Source of the DNA: Negativicoccus succinicivorans
Lineage (GTDB): Bacteria > Bacillota > Negativicutes > Veillonellales > Negativicoccaceae
Assembly: GCF_018372215.1 (NCBI RefSeq)
Contig: NZ_JAHAJN010000012.1
Coordinates: 1-32,886 of the forward strand
Reading direction: 5' to 3'
DNA length: 32,886 bases
Below, one piece after another: positions 6,110 to 13,686 of this stretch. Each line of letters opens with the position of its first letter. The stretch's first letter is position 1. The position numbers and the translations under genes were made by a program. Below the pieces are notes generated by a model. That model was given only the letters and a program-made list of their open reading frames with translations. It did no database searches and was not told the origin of the DNA.

Positions 6110-6459
6110 AGATTATTGATGAACAATTATCGCACCAATTGCAGGAAGTGATGAAGAAGGTAAGCATTACACAATTCAACGAGATTATCCAAGGGATAAA
6201 AAGCGGCGTGGATGTTCTGATGTATGCCGACACGAAATACAACTGGCAGCAGATGTTTCAAATCCGCGTCGGACTTGAGTGCGGTTTAAATGTGTCCATG
6301 TATGCCGATGAGAAGTATAACTGGGAACAAATGCAGGAGATCCGGATGGGACTTGAACAAGAGGTGGATGTTTCTACATATTTGAATCCTGATTATGATT
6401 GGCACACTATGTTTGATATTCGGCGGAGACTTGCTAAAAAGGTGATGCGGCTGGTATGA
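6106..6459 (+). CDS. 26-residue-repeat protein (YADxKYNWxQM repeats)
   Basis: This 117-residue protein is built from three tandem 26-residue repeats. They have cores YADTKYNWQQM (residues 40-50), YADEKYNWEQM (66-76) and the diverged YLNPDYDWHTM (92-102). Each core is followed by a short helix (QIRVGLE, EIRMGLE, DIRRRL) and a GVDV/GLNV/EVDV turn. Similar repeats are widespread in proteins of Bacillota phages and conjugative elements; their role is not established. It might act in protein-protein interaction. It overlaps the flanking genes by 4 bases on each side. Confidence 0.75.
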   Translation: MKIIDEQLSHQLQEVMKKVSITQFNEIIQGIKSGVDVLMYADTKYNWQQMFQIRVGLECGLNVSMYADEKYNWEQMQEIRMGLEQEVDVSTYLNPDYDWHTMFDIRRRLAKKVMRLV

Positions 6460-6749
6460 CAACCTTTTACAATATCCGGATTGATGGTACGCTGAAATGG
6501 ATGTTTGGGGAAGATGAAGAAAGAAAGGCGTTAGAGACATATCATCGGCTACAAGAAGAAAAGCCTGGTGAACGGGTTACCATTGAACGGAAAGACACAG
6601 ACGAATTAGGAACGATTAAACGGACATACAGTTACATCGAAGAATATGACGTTTGGGCAGAAGACCGGGAAGGCAGGAAGCGTAATGGCAGTATTCTACA
6701 CCGTAAGAAAAAACGCACAACACGTAGCCATGTTCGGCGAGAACGATGA
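6456..6749 (+). CDS. Small FY-R-MFGE protein, copy A with overrun C-terminus
   Basis: This 97-residue protein has an N-terminal 28 residues that align without gaps to those of the next protein: F4-Y5, R8, MFGE at 16-19, E22, A25-L26 and T28 are all shared. The two therefore look like tandem paralogs. The last ~22 residues (very basic, GSILHRKKKRTTRSHVRRER) are read out of frame through the start of the next gene, suggesting that an original stop was lost by a frameshift. Function is unknown. Confidence 0.6.
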   Translation: MTTFYNIRIDGTLKWMFGEDEERKALETYHRLQEEKPGERVTIERKDTDELGTIKRTYSYIEEYDVWAEDREGRKRNGSILHRKKKRTTRSHVRRER

Positions 6750-6948
6750 ATCACTTGCGTTGGCAACATTAAGTAAGTTTAAGAAGCACGAATCGGATAA
6801 ATACAAAAAAGAGGGGTGGAGCGATAAATACGCTTGTTGCCGCCACATTACGAACGATGAAGGTAGGGTCATTCTGTTTTCTACGTATAGCGGTTGGATA
6901 AAAGACTGGAACCTGGACACCGACATAGATTTGGTATTCGGCGAATAG
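6685..6948 (+). CDS. Small FY-R-MFGE protein, copy B
   Basis: This 87-residue paralog of the preceding protein begins MAVFYTVRKNAQHVAMFGEN. The open frame extends upstream to 6646, but the start at 6685 lines up exactly with the paralog's N-terminus and has AGGAAG a few bases upstream. The C-terminal half is compact, with DEGRVILFSTYSGWIKDW. It overlaps copy A by 65 bases. Function is unknown; the fold may be a small alpha/beta domain. Confidence 0.65.
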   Translation: MAVFYTVRKNAQHVAMFGENDESLALATLSKFKKHESDKYKKEGWSDKYACCRHITNDEGRVILFSTYSGWIKDWNLDTDIDLVFGE

Positions 6949-6958
6949 GGGGACGCTA

Positions 6959-7384
6959 ATGGTGAACGAGCAGGCGCGAGAAGAACTTGAGAAGCTGCGA
7001 GAACTTAATATGCGGATTGACGCACTGATTGAGGAGAAGAGAAAGTTGGCCGCGCGCGTGACTAGCCTTGTGCGTCCACTTTCTGAGCCGGTATCGGGCA
7101 CAAAGAGATCAGATATAGCCAATGCCGCCGCAAAATTAGCGGATATGGACACGGAAATAGACAACACGATAGATGAATATAGTGACCGTAAAAAGCGCAT
7201 TTTGATACGAATAAACGCGATTACAGATATGCGCTATAGAACGCTACTGTTTTTGTATTATGCAAATACCGTGCCGCTACGTTTGCACGAAGTGGCGAAA
7301 ATGATGCATTACCAATATTCAACAATAAAATACATGCACGGTTGCGCGCTTGATGCGTATCAAGAAAAGTACTTTCCGCCGTAA
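6959..7384 (+). CDS. DUF1492/ArpU-type sigma-like phage regulator
   Basis: In this 141-residue protein the N-terminal half is a coiled coil (LEKLRELNMRIDALIEEKRK and LADMDTEIDNTIDEYSDRKK). It is followed by ITDMRYRTLLFLYYANTVPL and a C-terminal helix-turn-helix (RLHEVAKMMHYQYSTIKYMH). That layout resembles sigma region 4 and is typical of the DUF1492/ArpU family, which sits at the end of the early region of Bacillota phages and activates late transcription. The next element downstream is a candidate late promoter with direct repeats, as expected for its target. The ATG at 6959 has AGGGGG upstream. Confidence 0.8.
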   Translation: MVNEQAREELEKLRELNMRIDALIEEKRKLAARVTSLVRPLSEPVSGTKRSDIANAAAKLADMDTEIDNTIDEYSDRKKRILIRINAITDMRYRTLLFLYYANTVPLRLHEVAKMMHYQYSTIKYMHGCALDAYQEKYFPP

Positions 7385-7388
7385 GTAT

Positions 7389-7427
7389 CTACCAAAAACT
7401 ACCTTGCTATGCGGTATAATGATAGTA
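7389..7427 (+). promoter_or_regulatory. Candidate late promoter with paired CTACC repeats
   Basis: A perfect -10 box TATAAT is at 7415-7420. There is no good -35 hexamer at 16-18 bases upstream. Instead two direct repeats CTACC lie at 7389-7393 and 7399-7403, one helical turn apart, in the place where an activator would bind. The layout fits an activator-dependent late promoter controlled by the regulator just upstream. Activator dependence is inferred. Confidence 0.55.
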
Positions 7428-7438
7428 TGAAAATATAG

Positions 7439-7462
7439 GCACTCTTGCGGGAGTGCTTTTTT
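7439..7462 (+). terminator. Intrinsic terminator in the late leader
   Basis: Stem GCACTC (7439-7444) pairs with GAGTGC (7451-7456) around a 6-base loop, followed by six T's (7457-7462). It lies only about 12 bases after the expected transcription start of the candidate late promoter and before the terminase genes, so it can end early transcripts or attenuate late ones. Confidence 0.75.
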
Positions 7463-7485
7463 ATTGCCCAAAGGTGGTGAAACCA

Positions 7486-7872
7486 ATGGCGGAGGCAAGA
7501 AAAAAACAAAAGAAAAAAGACGGTCGGCCGCTTGCGGTGACGCCGGACGTTGTCAGGAAACTAGAGAAGGCTTTTACCATTGGCGCAAACGTCACCCAAG
7601 CCTGTGATTTCGCGGGAATTTCCCGTGAGACATATTATAAACATTGCGAGCGAAATGCGGGGTTTACTGACAAAGTAGCAGAATGGAGCGCGCGGACAGG
7701 ATTACGGGCAAAATACAATATTCACAAAGCGATCGAAGCGGAAGATGTTGATGTGTCTAAATGGTATCTCGAACGGACAGACGACGCGTTTAATCCTAAA
7801 AAGCGGGCGGAAATAACCGGAACAGACGGCGGCGCGGTACAAATAGAATTTGGCTGGGCAAGCGATGAGTAA
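7486..7872 (+). CDS. terS: Terminase small subunit
   Basis: This 128-residue protein has a basic N-terminus (RKKQKKKDGRPLAVT) and a helix-turn-helix (ANVTQACDFAGISRETYYKH), followed by helical residues and a short acidic tail. This is the usual design of small terminases that recognise phage DNA and regulate the large subunit. ATG 7486 has AAGGTGGTG 7 bases upstream; the in-frame GTG at 7453 would start inside the terminator. It overlaps terL by 8 bases. Confidence 0.85.
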   Translation: MAEARKKQKKKDGRPLAVTPDVVRKLEKAFTIGANVTQACDFAGISRETYYKHCERNAGFTDKVAEWSARTGLRAKYNIHKAIEAEDVDVSKWYLERTDDAFNPKKRAEITGTDGGAVQIEFGWASDE

Positions 7873-9175
7873 AGTTGTCATACCGTACACGCCACGCGCA
7901 TTGTGGAAAACAGACATTCACCCGGGACTAGAAAAAGCGCGTTTTTCCGTTGTTGTTGCGCATCGTCGTTTCGGAAAAACCGTCGGAATGATTAATCACA
8001 TGCTAAAGGCGGCAATATTGTGCGATAATCCGTCGCCGCAATATGCGTACATTGCGCCGTTTCGAGTACAGGCGAAACAAATAGCGTGGGCGTATTTGAA
8101 GTATTACACGTCGCCAATACCGGGGCGACTGGTGAATGAATCGGAGTTGTTTGTTGAATTGCCGTCACGGCACGACAATAGACAGGGGGCGCGCATATAT
8201 ATCAAAGGCGCGGACAATCCTGATTCGTTGCGCGGTAGTTATTGGGACGGTGTTGTGTTGGACGAATACGCGCAAATAAAGCCGGAAGTCTGGAACGAGA
8301 TTATCCGTCCGGCGCTTGCTGATCGTTCCGGTTGGGCTACATTTATCGGTACGCCGAAAGGGCAAAATGCTTTCTATGAGATGTACCAGCGCGGTTTGCA
8401 AGATCCGGCGTGGTTTACGTGTAAATACACGGTAGCCGATAGCGGTATATTGCCGGAAGAAGAAATTGAAGAAATGAAACGGGACATGTCCGACGATGCA
8501 ATTCGGCAAGAATTATATTGCGATTTCACGGCGTCGGCGTTTAATGTCCTTATTTCGATTGATTTGGTGGCGCAAGCAAGGGCGCGGCGTGTCATTGAGG
8601 AAGATATAACAGGGGCGCCGGTTGTCTTGGGCGTTGATGTCGCGCGGTACGGTGCGGACAGTTCGTGCATCGTGCGGCGGCGCGGTTTATGCATGTATGA
8701 ACCGGTCTTGTTTTCCGGCGTGGATAACATGAAACTTGCGGAAATTGTCGCGCGGGAAATTGAAACGCATAAGCCGGACGCAGTATTCATTGACGCGGGG
8801 CGCGGTGAAGGCGTGATTGACCGTTTGCGGCAATTAGGCTACACGGTGATAGAAGTACCGTTCGGCGGGAAAGCGGTTAGAGATGACAAGTACGTGAACC
8901 GTCGGGCGGAGATGTGGGACGAAATGCGCGCATGGTTGCAACGTGGCGGAAGTTTGCCGGAACATGAACGACTGCAAGCGGAGTTATGCATACCGGAATA
9001 TGGTTACGACGCTAAAGGGCGCATCATGCTGGAAAAGAAAGACAGAATTAAGGAACGTAGCGGCCGATCTCCCGACGTGGCAGACGCGGCCGCTTTAACG
9101 TTTGCGGCGCCGGTGGCGAATCGGTTAGCCGCGGCGCGGAAAACACGCGCCAACACAAAATATTCTTTTTTTTAA
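7865..9175 (+). CDS. terL: Terminase large subunit
   Basis: This 436-residue packaging motor has an N-terminal ATPase with Walker A-like AHRRFGKT (residues 32-39), Walker B VVLDEYAQ (D133, E134) and the coupling motif IGTPKGQNAFYEMY. The C-terminal RNase H-like nuclease has acidic residues D258 (LGVDVARYG), D310 (FIDAGRG) and D404/D407 (SPDVADAAA). All expected catalytic residues are present. It pumps DNA into proheads and cuts concatemers. ATG 7865 overlaps the terS end; an earlier TTG at 7850 is less likely. The length fits a podovirus terminase. Confidence 0.95.
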   Translation: MSKVVIPYTPRALWKTDIHPGLEKARFSVVVAHRRFGKTVGMINHMLKAAILCDNPSPQYAYIAPFRVQAKQIAWAYLKYYTSPIPGRLVNESELFVELPSRHDNRQGARIYIKGADNPDSLRGSYWDGVVLDEYAQIKPEVWNEIIRPALADRSGWATFIGTPKGQNAFYEMYQRGLQDPAWFTCKYTVADSGILPEEEIEEMKRDMSDDAIRQELYCDFTASAFNVLISIDLVAQARARRVIEEDITGAPVVLGVDVARYGADSSCIVRRRGLCMYEPVLFSGVDNMKLAEIVAREIETHKPDAVFIDAGRGEGVIDRLRQLGYTVIEVPFGGKAVRDDKYVNRRAEMWDEMRAWLQRGGSLPEHERLQAELCIPEYGYDAKGRIMLEKKDRIKERSGRSPDVADAAALTFAAPVANRLAAARKTRANTKYSFF

Positions 9176-9187
9176 GGAGGAAAAAAC

Positions 9188-9418
9188 ATGTGTAAATTTA
9201 TTGCTCGGGCTTTGGGGTTTAGTGCGCCGCGTATGCCGGAAATTAAGCAGCCGGCGCCGGCGGCACCGGTGGCGCAAGCCGTCAACATGACGGACGACAC
9301 GACCGGGGAAGAAATGGCAGCGGAAAACAAACGCAAAAAACGCGGTTTCTTATCAACGCGTTCGATGAATACCATTCTCGGCAGCGCAGACGCGACCGGC
9401 AAAAAAACATTGGGGTAA
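9188..9418 (+). CDS. Small proline/alanine-rich virion-region protein
   Basis: This 76-residue protein starts with a hydrophobic MCKFIARALGF segment, followed by a Pro/Ala-rich linker (PAPAAPVAQAV). It has a basic C-terminal end in which STRSMNTILGSADATGKKTL matches a motif of the 'STILT...GKKTLLG' kind that I recall from small proteins beside portals in podoviruses. The ribosome site is excellent (AAGGAGG). A minor structural or portal-associated role is likely but unproven. Confidence 0.65.
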   Translation: MCKFIARALGFSAPRMPEIKQPAPAAPVAQAVNMTDDTTGEEMAAENKRKKRGFLSTRSMNTILGSADATGKKTLG

Positions 9419-9421
9419 ATT

Positions 9422-11137
9422 ATGGACACGATATTGGCAAGAAGCCCGACTGCTAAATACAAAGGACAGAAGCGGCCGGCAAGAGAAAAGGCGCAAAAAC
9501 GGCTTGATCGGTTATTCCGTAAACGTGAACCGTATGAGCGCTGGTGGAAAGAGATCCGCAAATACGAATTGCCGTTTCACGGTGATTTTGAGGAAAACAA
9601 GGCGCGCGGTGAATCGGAAGAAATTTACAATTCAACAGCGCGCGACGCCGCCGCAATTTTCGCCGGCGGTGTGATGAGCGGACTAACGCCGCCTTCGCGT
9701 CAATGGTTTAAGTTGGCGCTTGCGGGGAAAAACACGCCGAAAGAAGCGGGGATTATCCTTGACGAGCGACAGGCGATCATGCAAAACGTCTTGGCACGGA
9801 GTAACTTTTATCACGCTGTTTATAGTTGCTATCACGATTTACCGTTTGGGCAAGCGCCGCTGGGTATCTTTAGCGCCGCCGACGGTGTCCATTTCATGCA
9901 TTATCCTATCGGCAGTTACGCACTTGATACCGATGCGACGGGGCGGGTCAATACGTTTGCACGTAAAGTGCGAATGACGGCCGCGCAGATCGTTGAGCAG
10001 TTTGGCGAAGATAACGTGCCGCAGACGGTGCGCGACGCCGCAAAGAATAAAAGCGATCGCATGTTTGTCGTGTGTTGGCTGGTAGAGCCTAACACAGAAC
10101 GGCGGGGCGGGCGTCTTGGTCCGCAGTCGATGCCCTATCGGTCTTTATATTGGGTTGAGGGGTCGCCGACTGATGAATATTTAGCGCTTGGCGGTATGGA
10201 AGAATGGCCCGTGCCGGTCGCGCGGTATCAGGTTATAGGACTAGAACCGTATGCGAAGGGCGCCGGCTGGTACGCGTTAGCCGATAGCAAGATGTTGCAG
10301 GTTATGGAACGCGACATTCTGACGGCGATTGAAATGGGAATTAAGCCGCCGATGCAAACGAGCGGGGCGACGTCGCCTAGTGTGAACATGTTCCCAGGCG
10401 GGGTAACCGTCAACGCCGTAGCGGACAGCGTGCGGCCGTTGTTTGACGTGCAGTTAAACGTGCAAGCGGTGCAAGCGAAAATTGAACAGACAGAACAAAA
10501 GGTGCGGCGCGCGTATGCGGCGGATCTTTTTTTGATGCTGGATCAGATTGAGCGCGGGCAAATGACGGCGCGGGAAATTATGGAACGTACGCAAGAAAAA
10601 CTGCAACAGCTGGGCCCGGTCGTTGAACGTCTGCAATATGAATTTTTGAATCCGACACTCGAGCGCGTATACGGGATATTGGATCGGGGCGGAGTGTTCC
10701 CGCCGTTGCCGCCGGAGTTGGCGGAACAGTTGGGCGAAGAAGAAGTGCGCATCGAATATATTTCGCCGTTAGCGCAAGCGCAAAAGATGTCCGGATTGAT
10801 CAACATTGAACAGACATTGGCGTTTGCCGGACAGGTCGCGCAAATGTTCCCGGAAGTCTTGACGAAGATTGACGCAATGGCAATGCTTGATGTTTATCAT
10901 GACAATATCGGCGCGCCGGCGGCAATGCTCCGGTCAACGGAAGAAGCGCAACAGATTGTGGCGCAGCAACAGGCGGCGCAAGAACAGGAAAACGCGCAAG
11001 CGGCGCAAATGGCAAGCATTCAACAGGCGGCGCCGTTGGCGCAAGCGGCGAAGAATTTGACCGATGCGGCCAACGACGGTAACCCGGCTATTCGTGAATG
11101 GCTGGGAATGCCTAACGCTGGAGGTGGCGCGCTGTGA
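9422..11137 (+). CDS. Portal protein (T7-type head-tail connector)
   Basis: This 571-residue protein begins with a charged helix and then RREPYE-type residues (LFRKREPYERWWKEIRKYEL). Next comes the motif region IYNSTARDAAAIFAGGVMSG followed by LTPPSRQWFKLAL, as in the podovirus head-to-tail connecting family. A long helical stem near residues 340-420 (VQAVQAKIEQTEQKVRRAYA, then MTAREIMERTQEKLQQLGPV) and a Gln/Ala-rich C-terminal barrel (residues ~500-555) are as in T7 gp8. It forms the dodecameric ring through which DNA is packaged and ejected. The ribosome site is weak, perhaps compensated by coupling with the preceding gene three bases upstream. Confidence 0.93.
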   Translation: MDTILARSPTAKYKGQKRPAREKAQKRLDRLFRKREPYERWWKEIRKYELPFHGDFEENKARGESEEIYNSTARDAAAIFAGGVMSGLTPPSRQWFKLALAGKNTPKEAGIILDERQAIMQNVLARSNFYHAVYSCYHDLPFGQAPLGIFSAADGVHFMHYPIGSYALDTDATGRVNTFARKVRMTAAQIVEQFGEDNVPQTVRDAAKNKSDRMFVVCWLVEPNTERRGGRLGPQSMPYRSLYWVEGSPTDEYLALGGMEEWPVPVARYQVIGLEPYAKGAGWYALADSKMLQVMERDILTAIEMGIKPPMQTSGATSPSVNMFPGGVTVNAVADSVRPLFDVQLNVQAVQAKIEQTEQKVRRAYAADLFLMLDQIERGQMTAREIMERTQEKLQQLGPVVERLQYEFLNPTLERVYGILDRGGVFPPLPPELAEQLGEEEVRIEYISPLAQAQKMSGLINIEQTLAFAGQVAQMFPEVLTKIDAMAMLDVYHDNIGAPAAMLRSTEEAQQIVAQQQAAQEQENAQAAQMASIQQAAPLAQAAKNLTDAANDGNPAIREWLGMPNAGGGAL

Positions 11138-11448
11138 TGTCAAAAGAAGAACGACGCGCACGCCGTGAAACGGAAATGGTGAATCGGCTGGATCGTGACG
11201 CGTTGCAAGACGTGCTACAAACGCCGGCCGGCCGTTGGTTTATTATGCGATTATTTGACAGTTGTCACGTATTCGAGCGGACAATGACGGGTAATTCGTG
11301 GACATACTTTAATGAAGGCGCACGAGATATGGGGCTGCAGTTGCGCGGGCGAATTATCCGTGACGGTCATGTAGATGCGTTACAACTAGCGGAACGGGAA
11401 TACGTGGAAAAAATTGCAGAATTGCAGAAATTGCGAAAGGAGGAGTGA
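11137..11448 (+). CDS. Bbp19-like conserved podovirus protein
   Basis: This 103-residue protein lies between portal and scaffold. The segment TPAGRWFIMRLFDSCHVFER followed by MTGNSWTYFNEGARDMGLQL and a C-terminal helix resembles the Bordetella phage Bbp19-type family seen at this place in several podoviruses. The family has no assigned function. ATG 11137 (or GTG 11134) follows GGAGGT at 11120-11125. Its first base is the last base of the portal stop codon. Confidence 0.7.
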   Translation: MSKEERRARRETEMVNRLDRDALQDVLQTPAGRWFIMRLFDSCHVFERTMTGNSWTYFNEGARDMGLQLRGRIIRDGHVDALQLAEREYVEKIAELQKLRKEE

Positions 11449-11455
11449 TCCAAAC

Positions 11456-12043
11456 ATGCCGGAAGAAATGGCGAACGATAACACGAACACGCCAAACGCG
11501 GAAGATATTGAAAGCACGCAGGAAACGGAACAACAACCCGACGTGGCGGAATCGTCAGTGCCGGAAAGTTACGACTTTGCGGAGTTTTGTGTAAACGGGG
11601 TAGAGTTGGACGCGGAACGCGCGGAGCAGTACTCGGAAGTATTAAAAGAAGCGGGAATGTCGCAAGAACAAGCGAATGCCGTCACGAAGTACGGTCTTGC
11701 TTATGCTCAGGAAGTGGCGCAAGAAGTCGCAACGCAATACGAGCAGACACAGGCGCAAGAAATTGAGGGCTGGGCAGACGAGACGCGCGCGGAGTTGGGC
11801 GGCCAATTCGATGAAGTTGTGGCACAAGCCGCTATCGGTGTTACGTACATGGAAAAGAACATTCCGCAATTGCGGGAAATGCTTGACGCGACGGGCTTTG
11901 GTAACCGTGTGGAGGCGATCCGCTTATTTGCACAGATTGGGCAAATGGTGGCGGAGGACGACGGCCGCGCGAATCGTGGCGGCACGGCAAACGCGAGCGA
12001 CGTCGCAGGATTTTATAAGAATACTGATTTTGACATTTACTAA
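11456..12043 (+). CDS. Scaffold-like head assembly protein
   Basis: This 195-residue acidic protein has a low-complexity N-terminus (EDIESTQETEQQPDVAESSV) and a helical core (AEQYSEVLKEAGMSQEQANA, then a long Ala/Gln/Glu helix AQEVAQEVATQYEQTQAQEI). A small C-terminal domain follows, with FGNRVEAIRLFAQIGQMVAED. It sits immediately before the major capsid gene, the normal place for the scaffolding protein that guides prohead assembly and then leaves. ATG 11456 has AAAGGAGGAG upstream and is favoured over the in-frame start at 11414. Confidence 0.8.
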   Translation: MPEEMANDNTNTPNAEDIESTQETEQQPDVAESSVPESYDFAEFCVNGVELDAERAEQYSEVLKEAGMSQEQANAVTKYGLAYAQEVAQEVATQYEQTQAQEIEGWADETRAELGGQFDEVVAQAAIGVTYMEKNIPQLREMLDATGFGNRVEAIRLFAQIGQMVAEDDGRANRGGTANASDVAGFYKNTDFDIY

Positions 12044-12058
12044 TTGGAGGTTGAAAAC

Positions 12059-13063
12059 ATGGCAACAGTAGGAAATTTAGCTTTAACGCTTTCGGACTTA
12101 CGCAAGCGCACAGGCCCGCAGGGTGAAATTGATTGGGTGCTGGAAGCACTGAACGAATCGAATCCGATTTTGGACGACATTCCGTGGCTTGAAGGTAACT
12201 TGCCGACGGGTAACCAAACGACGGTGCGCACGTCGGTCCCGATGCCGTCGTTGCGTCGTATTAATCGCGGCGTCGATCCGTCGAAGTCCACTACCAAACA
12301 GGTCGCCGATACATGCTCCATTTTTGAAGCGCGTTCGGAAGTGGACATTGAATTGTTGGCGCTTGCTCCGGACAAGGCGCAGTTCCGTCGTTCGGAAGAT
12401 GTTGCGCATATTGAAGGCTTCGGGCAAGCGGTGGCGCGTAATATTCTTTACGGTGATTCTATGACGAACCCGGACGAATTTAACGGCTTAGGCGTTCGTT
12501 ATAACGTCCTGAAAGGCGAAAAAGGTGATCCGGGGTATCAGGTCGTATCGGCCGGCGGCACGGGCAAAACAAATACGTCGATTTGGATTGTCGGTTGGGG
12601 CGAACGTACCGTGACGGGTATTTATCCGCGCAATACGTATGCCGGCTTAAAAGTCCGCGACTTGGGCGAAAATGATGCGGTAGATCCGGACGGTCGCAAG
12701 TTCCGCGCGGTGTCTACTTTGTTCACTTGGAAACCGGGCCTCGCGGTACGCGACCAACGCGCTGTTGCGGCCGTTCGTAACATTAACGCAAGCAATTTGT
12801 TAAGCCTTGACAGCGACGGCAAACGCTCCTTGATTGAGAAATTTATTCTTGCGAAAAACCGTTTGCGCAACTTGGACACGGTGAACGCGGTGGCCTATGT
12901 CAACGATGATGTATATTCGTTCTTGGAGATCTATTTGATTGATAAGAATAACATACATGTAACGCGCCGCGATCTTGCCGACGGTCAGCAGGTCCTGTAT
13001 TTAGCGGGTATTCCTGTTCGCAAGCTGGACGCGTTGCGTAGTGATGAAGAAGTCATTAAATAA
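12059..13063 (+). CDS. Major capsid protein
   Basis: This 334-residue protein has excellent translation signals (GGAGG 8 bases upstream of ATG 12059). The N-terminal region (LALTLSDLRKRTGPQGEIDW, then LNESNPILDDIPW) is typical of capsid proteins of the podovirus type in Bordetella BPP-1-like and related phages. Downstream are SVPMPSLRRINRGVD and NPDEFNGLGVRYN, motifs I associate with that family of HK97-fold capsids. Its position after the scaffold and before the cement protein fits. It should be the most abundant virion protein. Confidence 0.9.
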   Translation: MATVGNLALTLSDLRKRTGPQGEIDWVLEALNESNPILDDIPWLEGNLPTGNQTTVRTSVPMPSLRRINRGVDPSKSTTKQVADTCSIFEARSEVDIELLALAPDKAQFRRSEDVAHIEGFGQAVARNILYGDSMTNPDEFNGLGVRYNVLKGEKGDPGYQVVSAGGTGKTNTSIWIVGWGERTVTGIYPRNTYAGLKVRDLGENDAVDPDGRKFRAVSTLFTWKPGLAVRDQRAVAAVRNINASNLLSLDSDGKRSLIEKFILAKNRLRNLDTVNAVAYVNDDVYSFLEIYLIDKNNIHVTRRDLADGQQVLYLAGIPVRKLDALRSDEEVIK

Positions 13064-13075
13064 GGAGGGGTCTTA

Positions 13076-13441
13076 ATGATTTACGATGCGGAAAATACAT
13101 TTCTTTGGCAAAAAGACGTTGCAAAGGTCGGCACGGGCGGCATTGATTCCGATGTTGTCTATTTGGGTAAAGGCGACGCCGTCCAGCCGTTGTGGTTGGC
13201 CGTGACGGTATCGGCGCCGCTTTCTGATGATGCTACCGTCACGGTGGAAACGTCGGAAAAAGAAACAATGGCGGGCAAAAAGACGCTTGGCACGTTTACG
13301 CTTGCAAAAGGTGAACGCAAGCTGGCGGCGAAATTGCCGGTCGGTGTACTTGGCTATGTTCGTGTCCATGTAGCGGCGGCGGCCGCCACTTTGGGTGCGG
13401 CGAAAATGAACGCCGTTTTGGTCTTGGACACTGACCTGTAA
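13076..13441 (+). CDS. Bbp16-like capsid cement protein
   Basis: This 121-residue, beta-rich protein has a start MIYDAENTFLWQKDV and an alternating hydrophobic pattern (LWLAVTVSAPLSDDATVTVE). It ends in a C-terminal strand (KMNAVLVLDTDL) that resembles Bbp16-type cement proteins, which sit directly after the major capsid gene and stabilise the shell. AAGGAGGGG lies just before the ATG. No membrane or catalytic features are seen. Confidence 0.8.
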   Translation: MIYDAENTFLWQKDVAKVGTGGIDSDVVYLGKGDAVQPLWLAVTVSAPLSDDATVTVETSEKETMAGKKTLGTFTLAKGERKLAAKLPVGVLGYVRVHVAAAAATLGAAKMNAVLVLDTDL

Positions 13442-13442
13442 A

Positions 13443-13601
13443 ATGGAAGCTTTAGTGTTTGGACGGTTGGGGCGGCGGAGTATTGACACGATGTCGGCCA
13501 ATGAGTGCCGCGCGCGTTTAGACGCCGCGGGTATTCCGTACGCGGACGATGCGACATTGGCAGAACTCCGTCAAGCCGTCAAGGAACTTGAGGGGGCGTA
13601 A
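13443..13601 (+). CDS. Small HeH/LEM-like protein ending in a terminator
   Basis: This 52-residue gene begins one base after the cement-protein stop. Its second half (MSANECRARLDAAGIPYAD followed by DATLAELRQAVKEL) matches the helix-extended loop-helix pattern (L-x-x-L-x-x-x-G-I-x-Y...T-x-x-E-L) often found at the ends of small phage head proteins. The stop codon lies in the loop of the following terminator hairpin. The ribosome site is poor, so coupling to the upstream gene is likely. Confidence 0.65.
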   Translation: MEALVFGRLGRRSIDTMSANECRARLDAAGIPYADDATLAELRQAVKELEGA

Positions 13602-13619
13602 GCTCCCTCTTGTTTTTTT
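13590..13619 (+). terminator. Intrinsic terminator after the capsid module
   Basis: Stem GAGGGGGC (13590-13597) pairs with GCTCCCTC (13602-13609; one G-U pair) around a GTAA loop, followed after TTG by seven T's. It overlaps the stop codon of the preceding gene. It separates the head module from the tail module and would lower tail-gene expression relative to capsid. Confidence 0.85.
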
Positions 13620-13673
13620 ATATGTTTAGTCAAAAGGCCGCTTATTCTAGCGTCTTTTTTAGTAAGCATATAA
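13618..13673 (+). promoter_or_regulatory. Leader stem-loop before the tail genes
   Basis: The T-tract of the previous terminator runs into an inverted repeat. Bases 13618-13628 can pair with 13663-13673 (11 pairs, one G-U), enclosing a 34-base loop with a small CGCT/AGCG hairpin (13639-13642 with 13649-13652) followed by six T's. The 3' arm reaches the AA of the AAGGAGG ribosome site of the next gene (13672-13678). It may be a second weak terminator or a translation-control structure. No good promoter is seen here. Confidence 0.4.
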
Positions 13674-13686
13674 GGAGGAACAAGCA

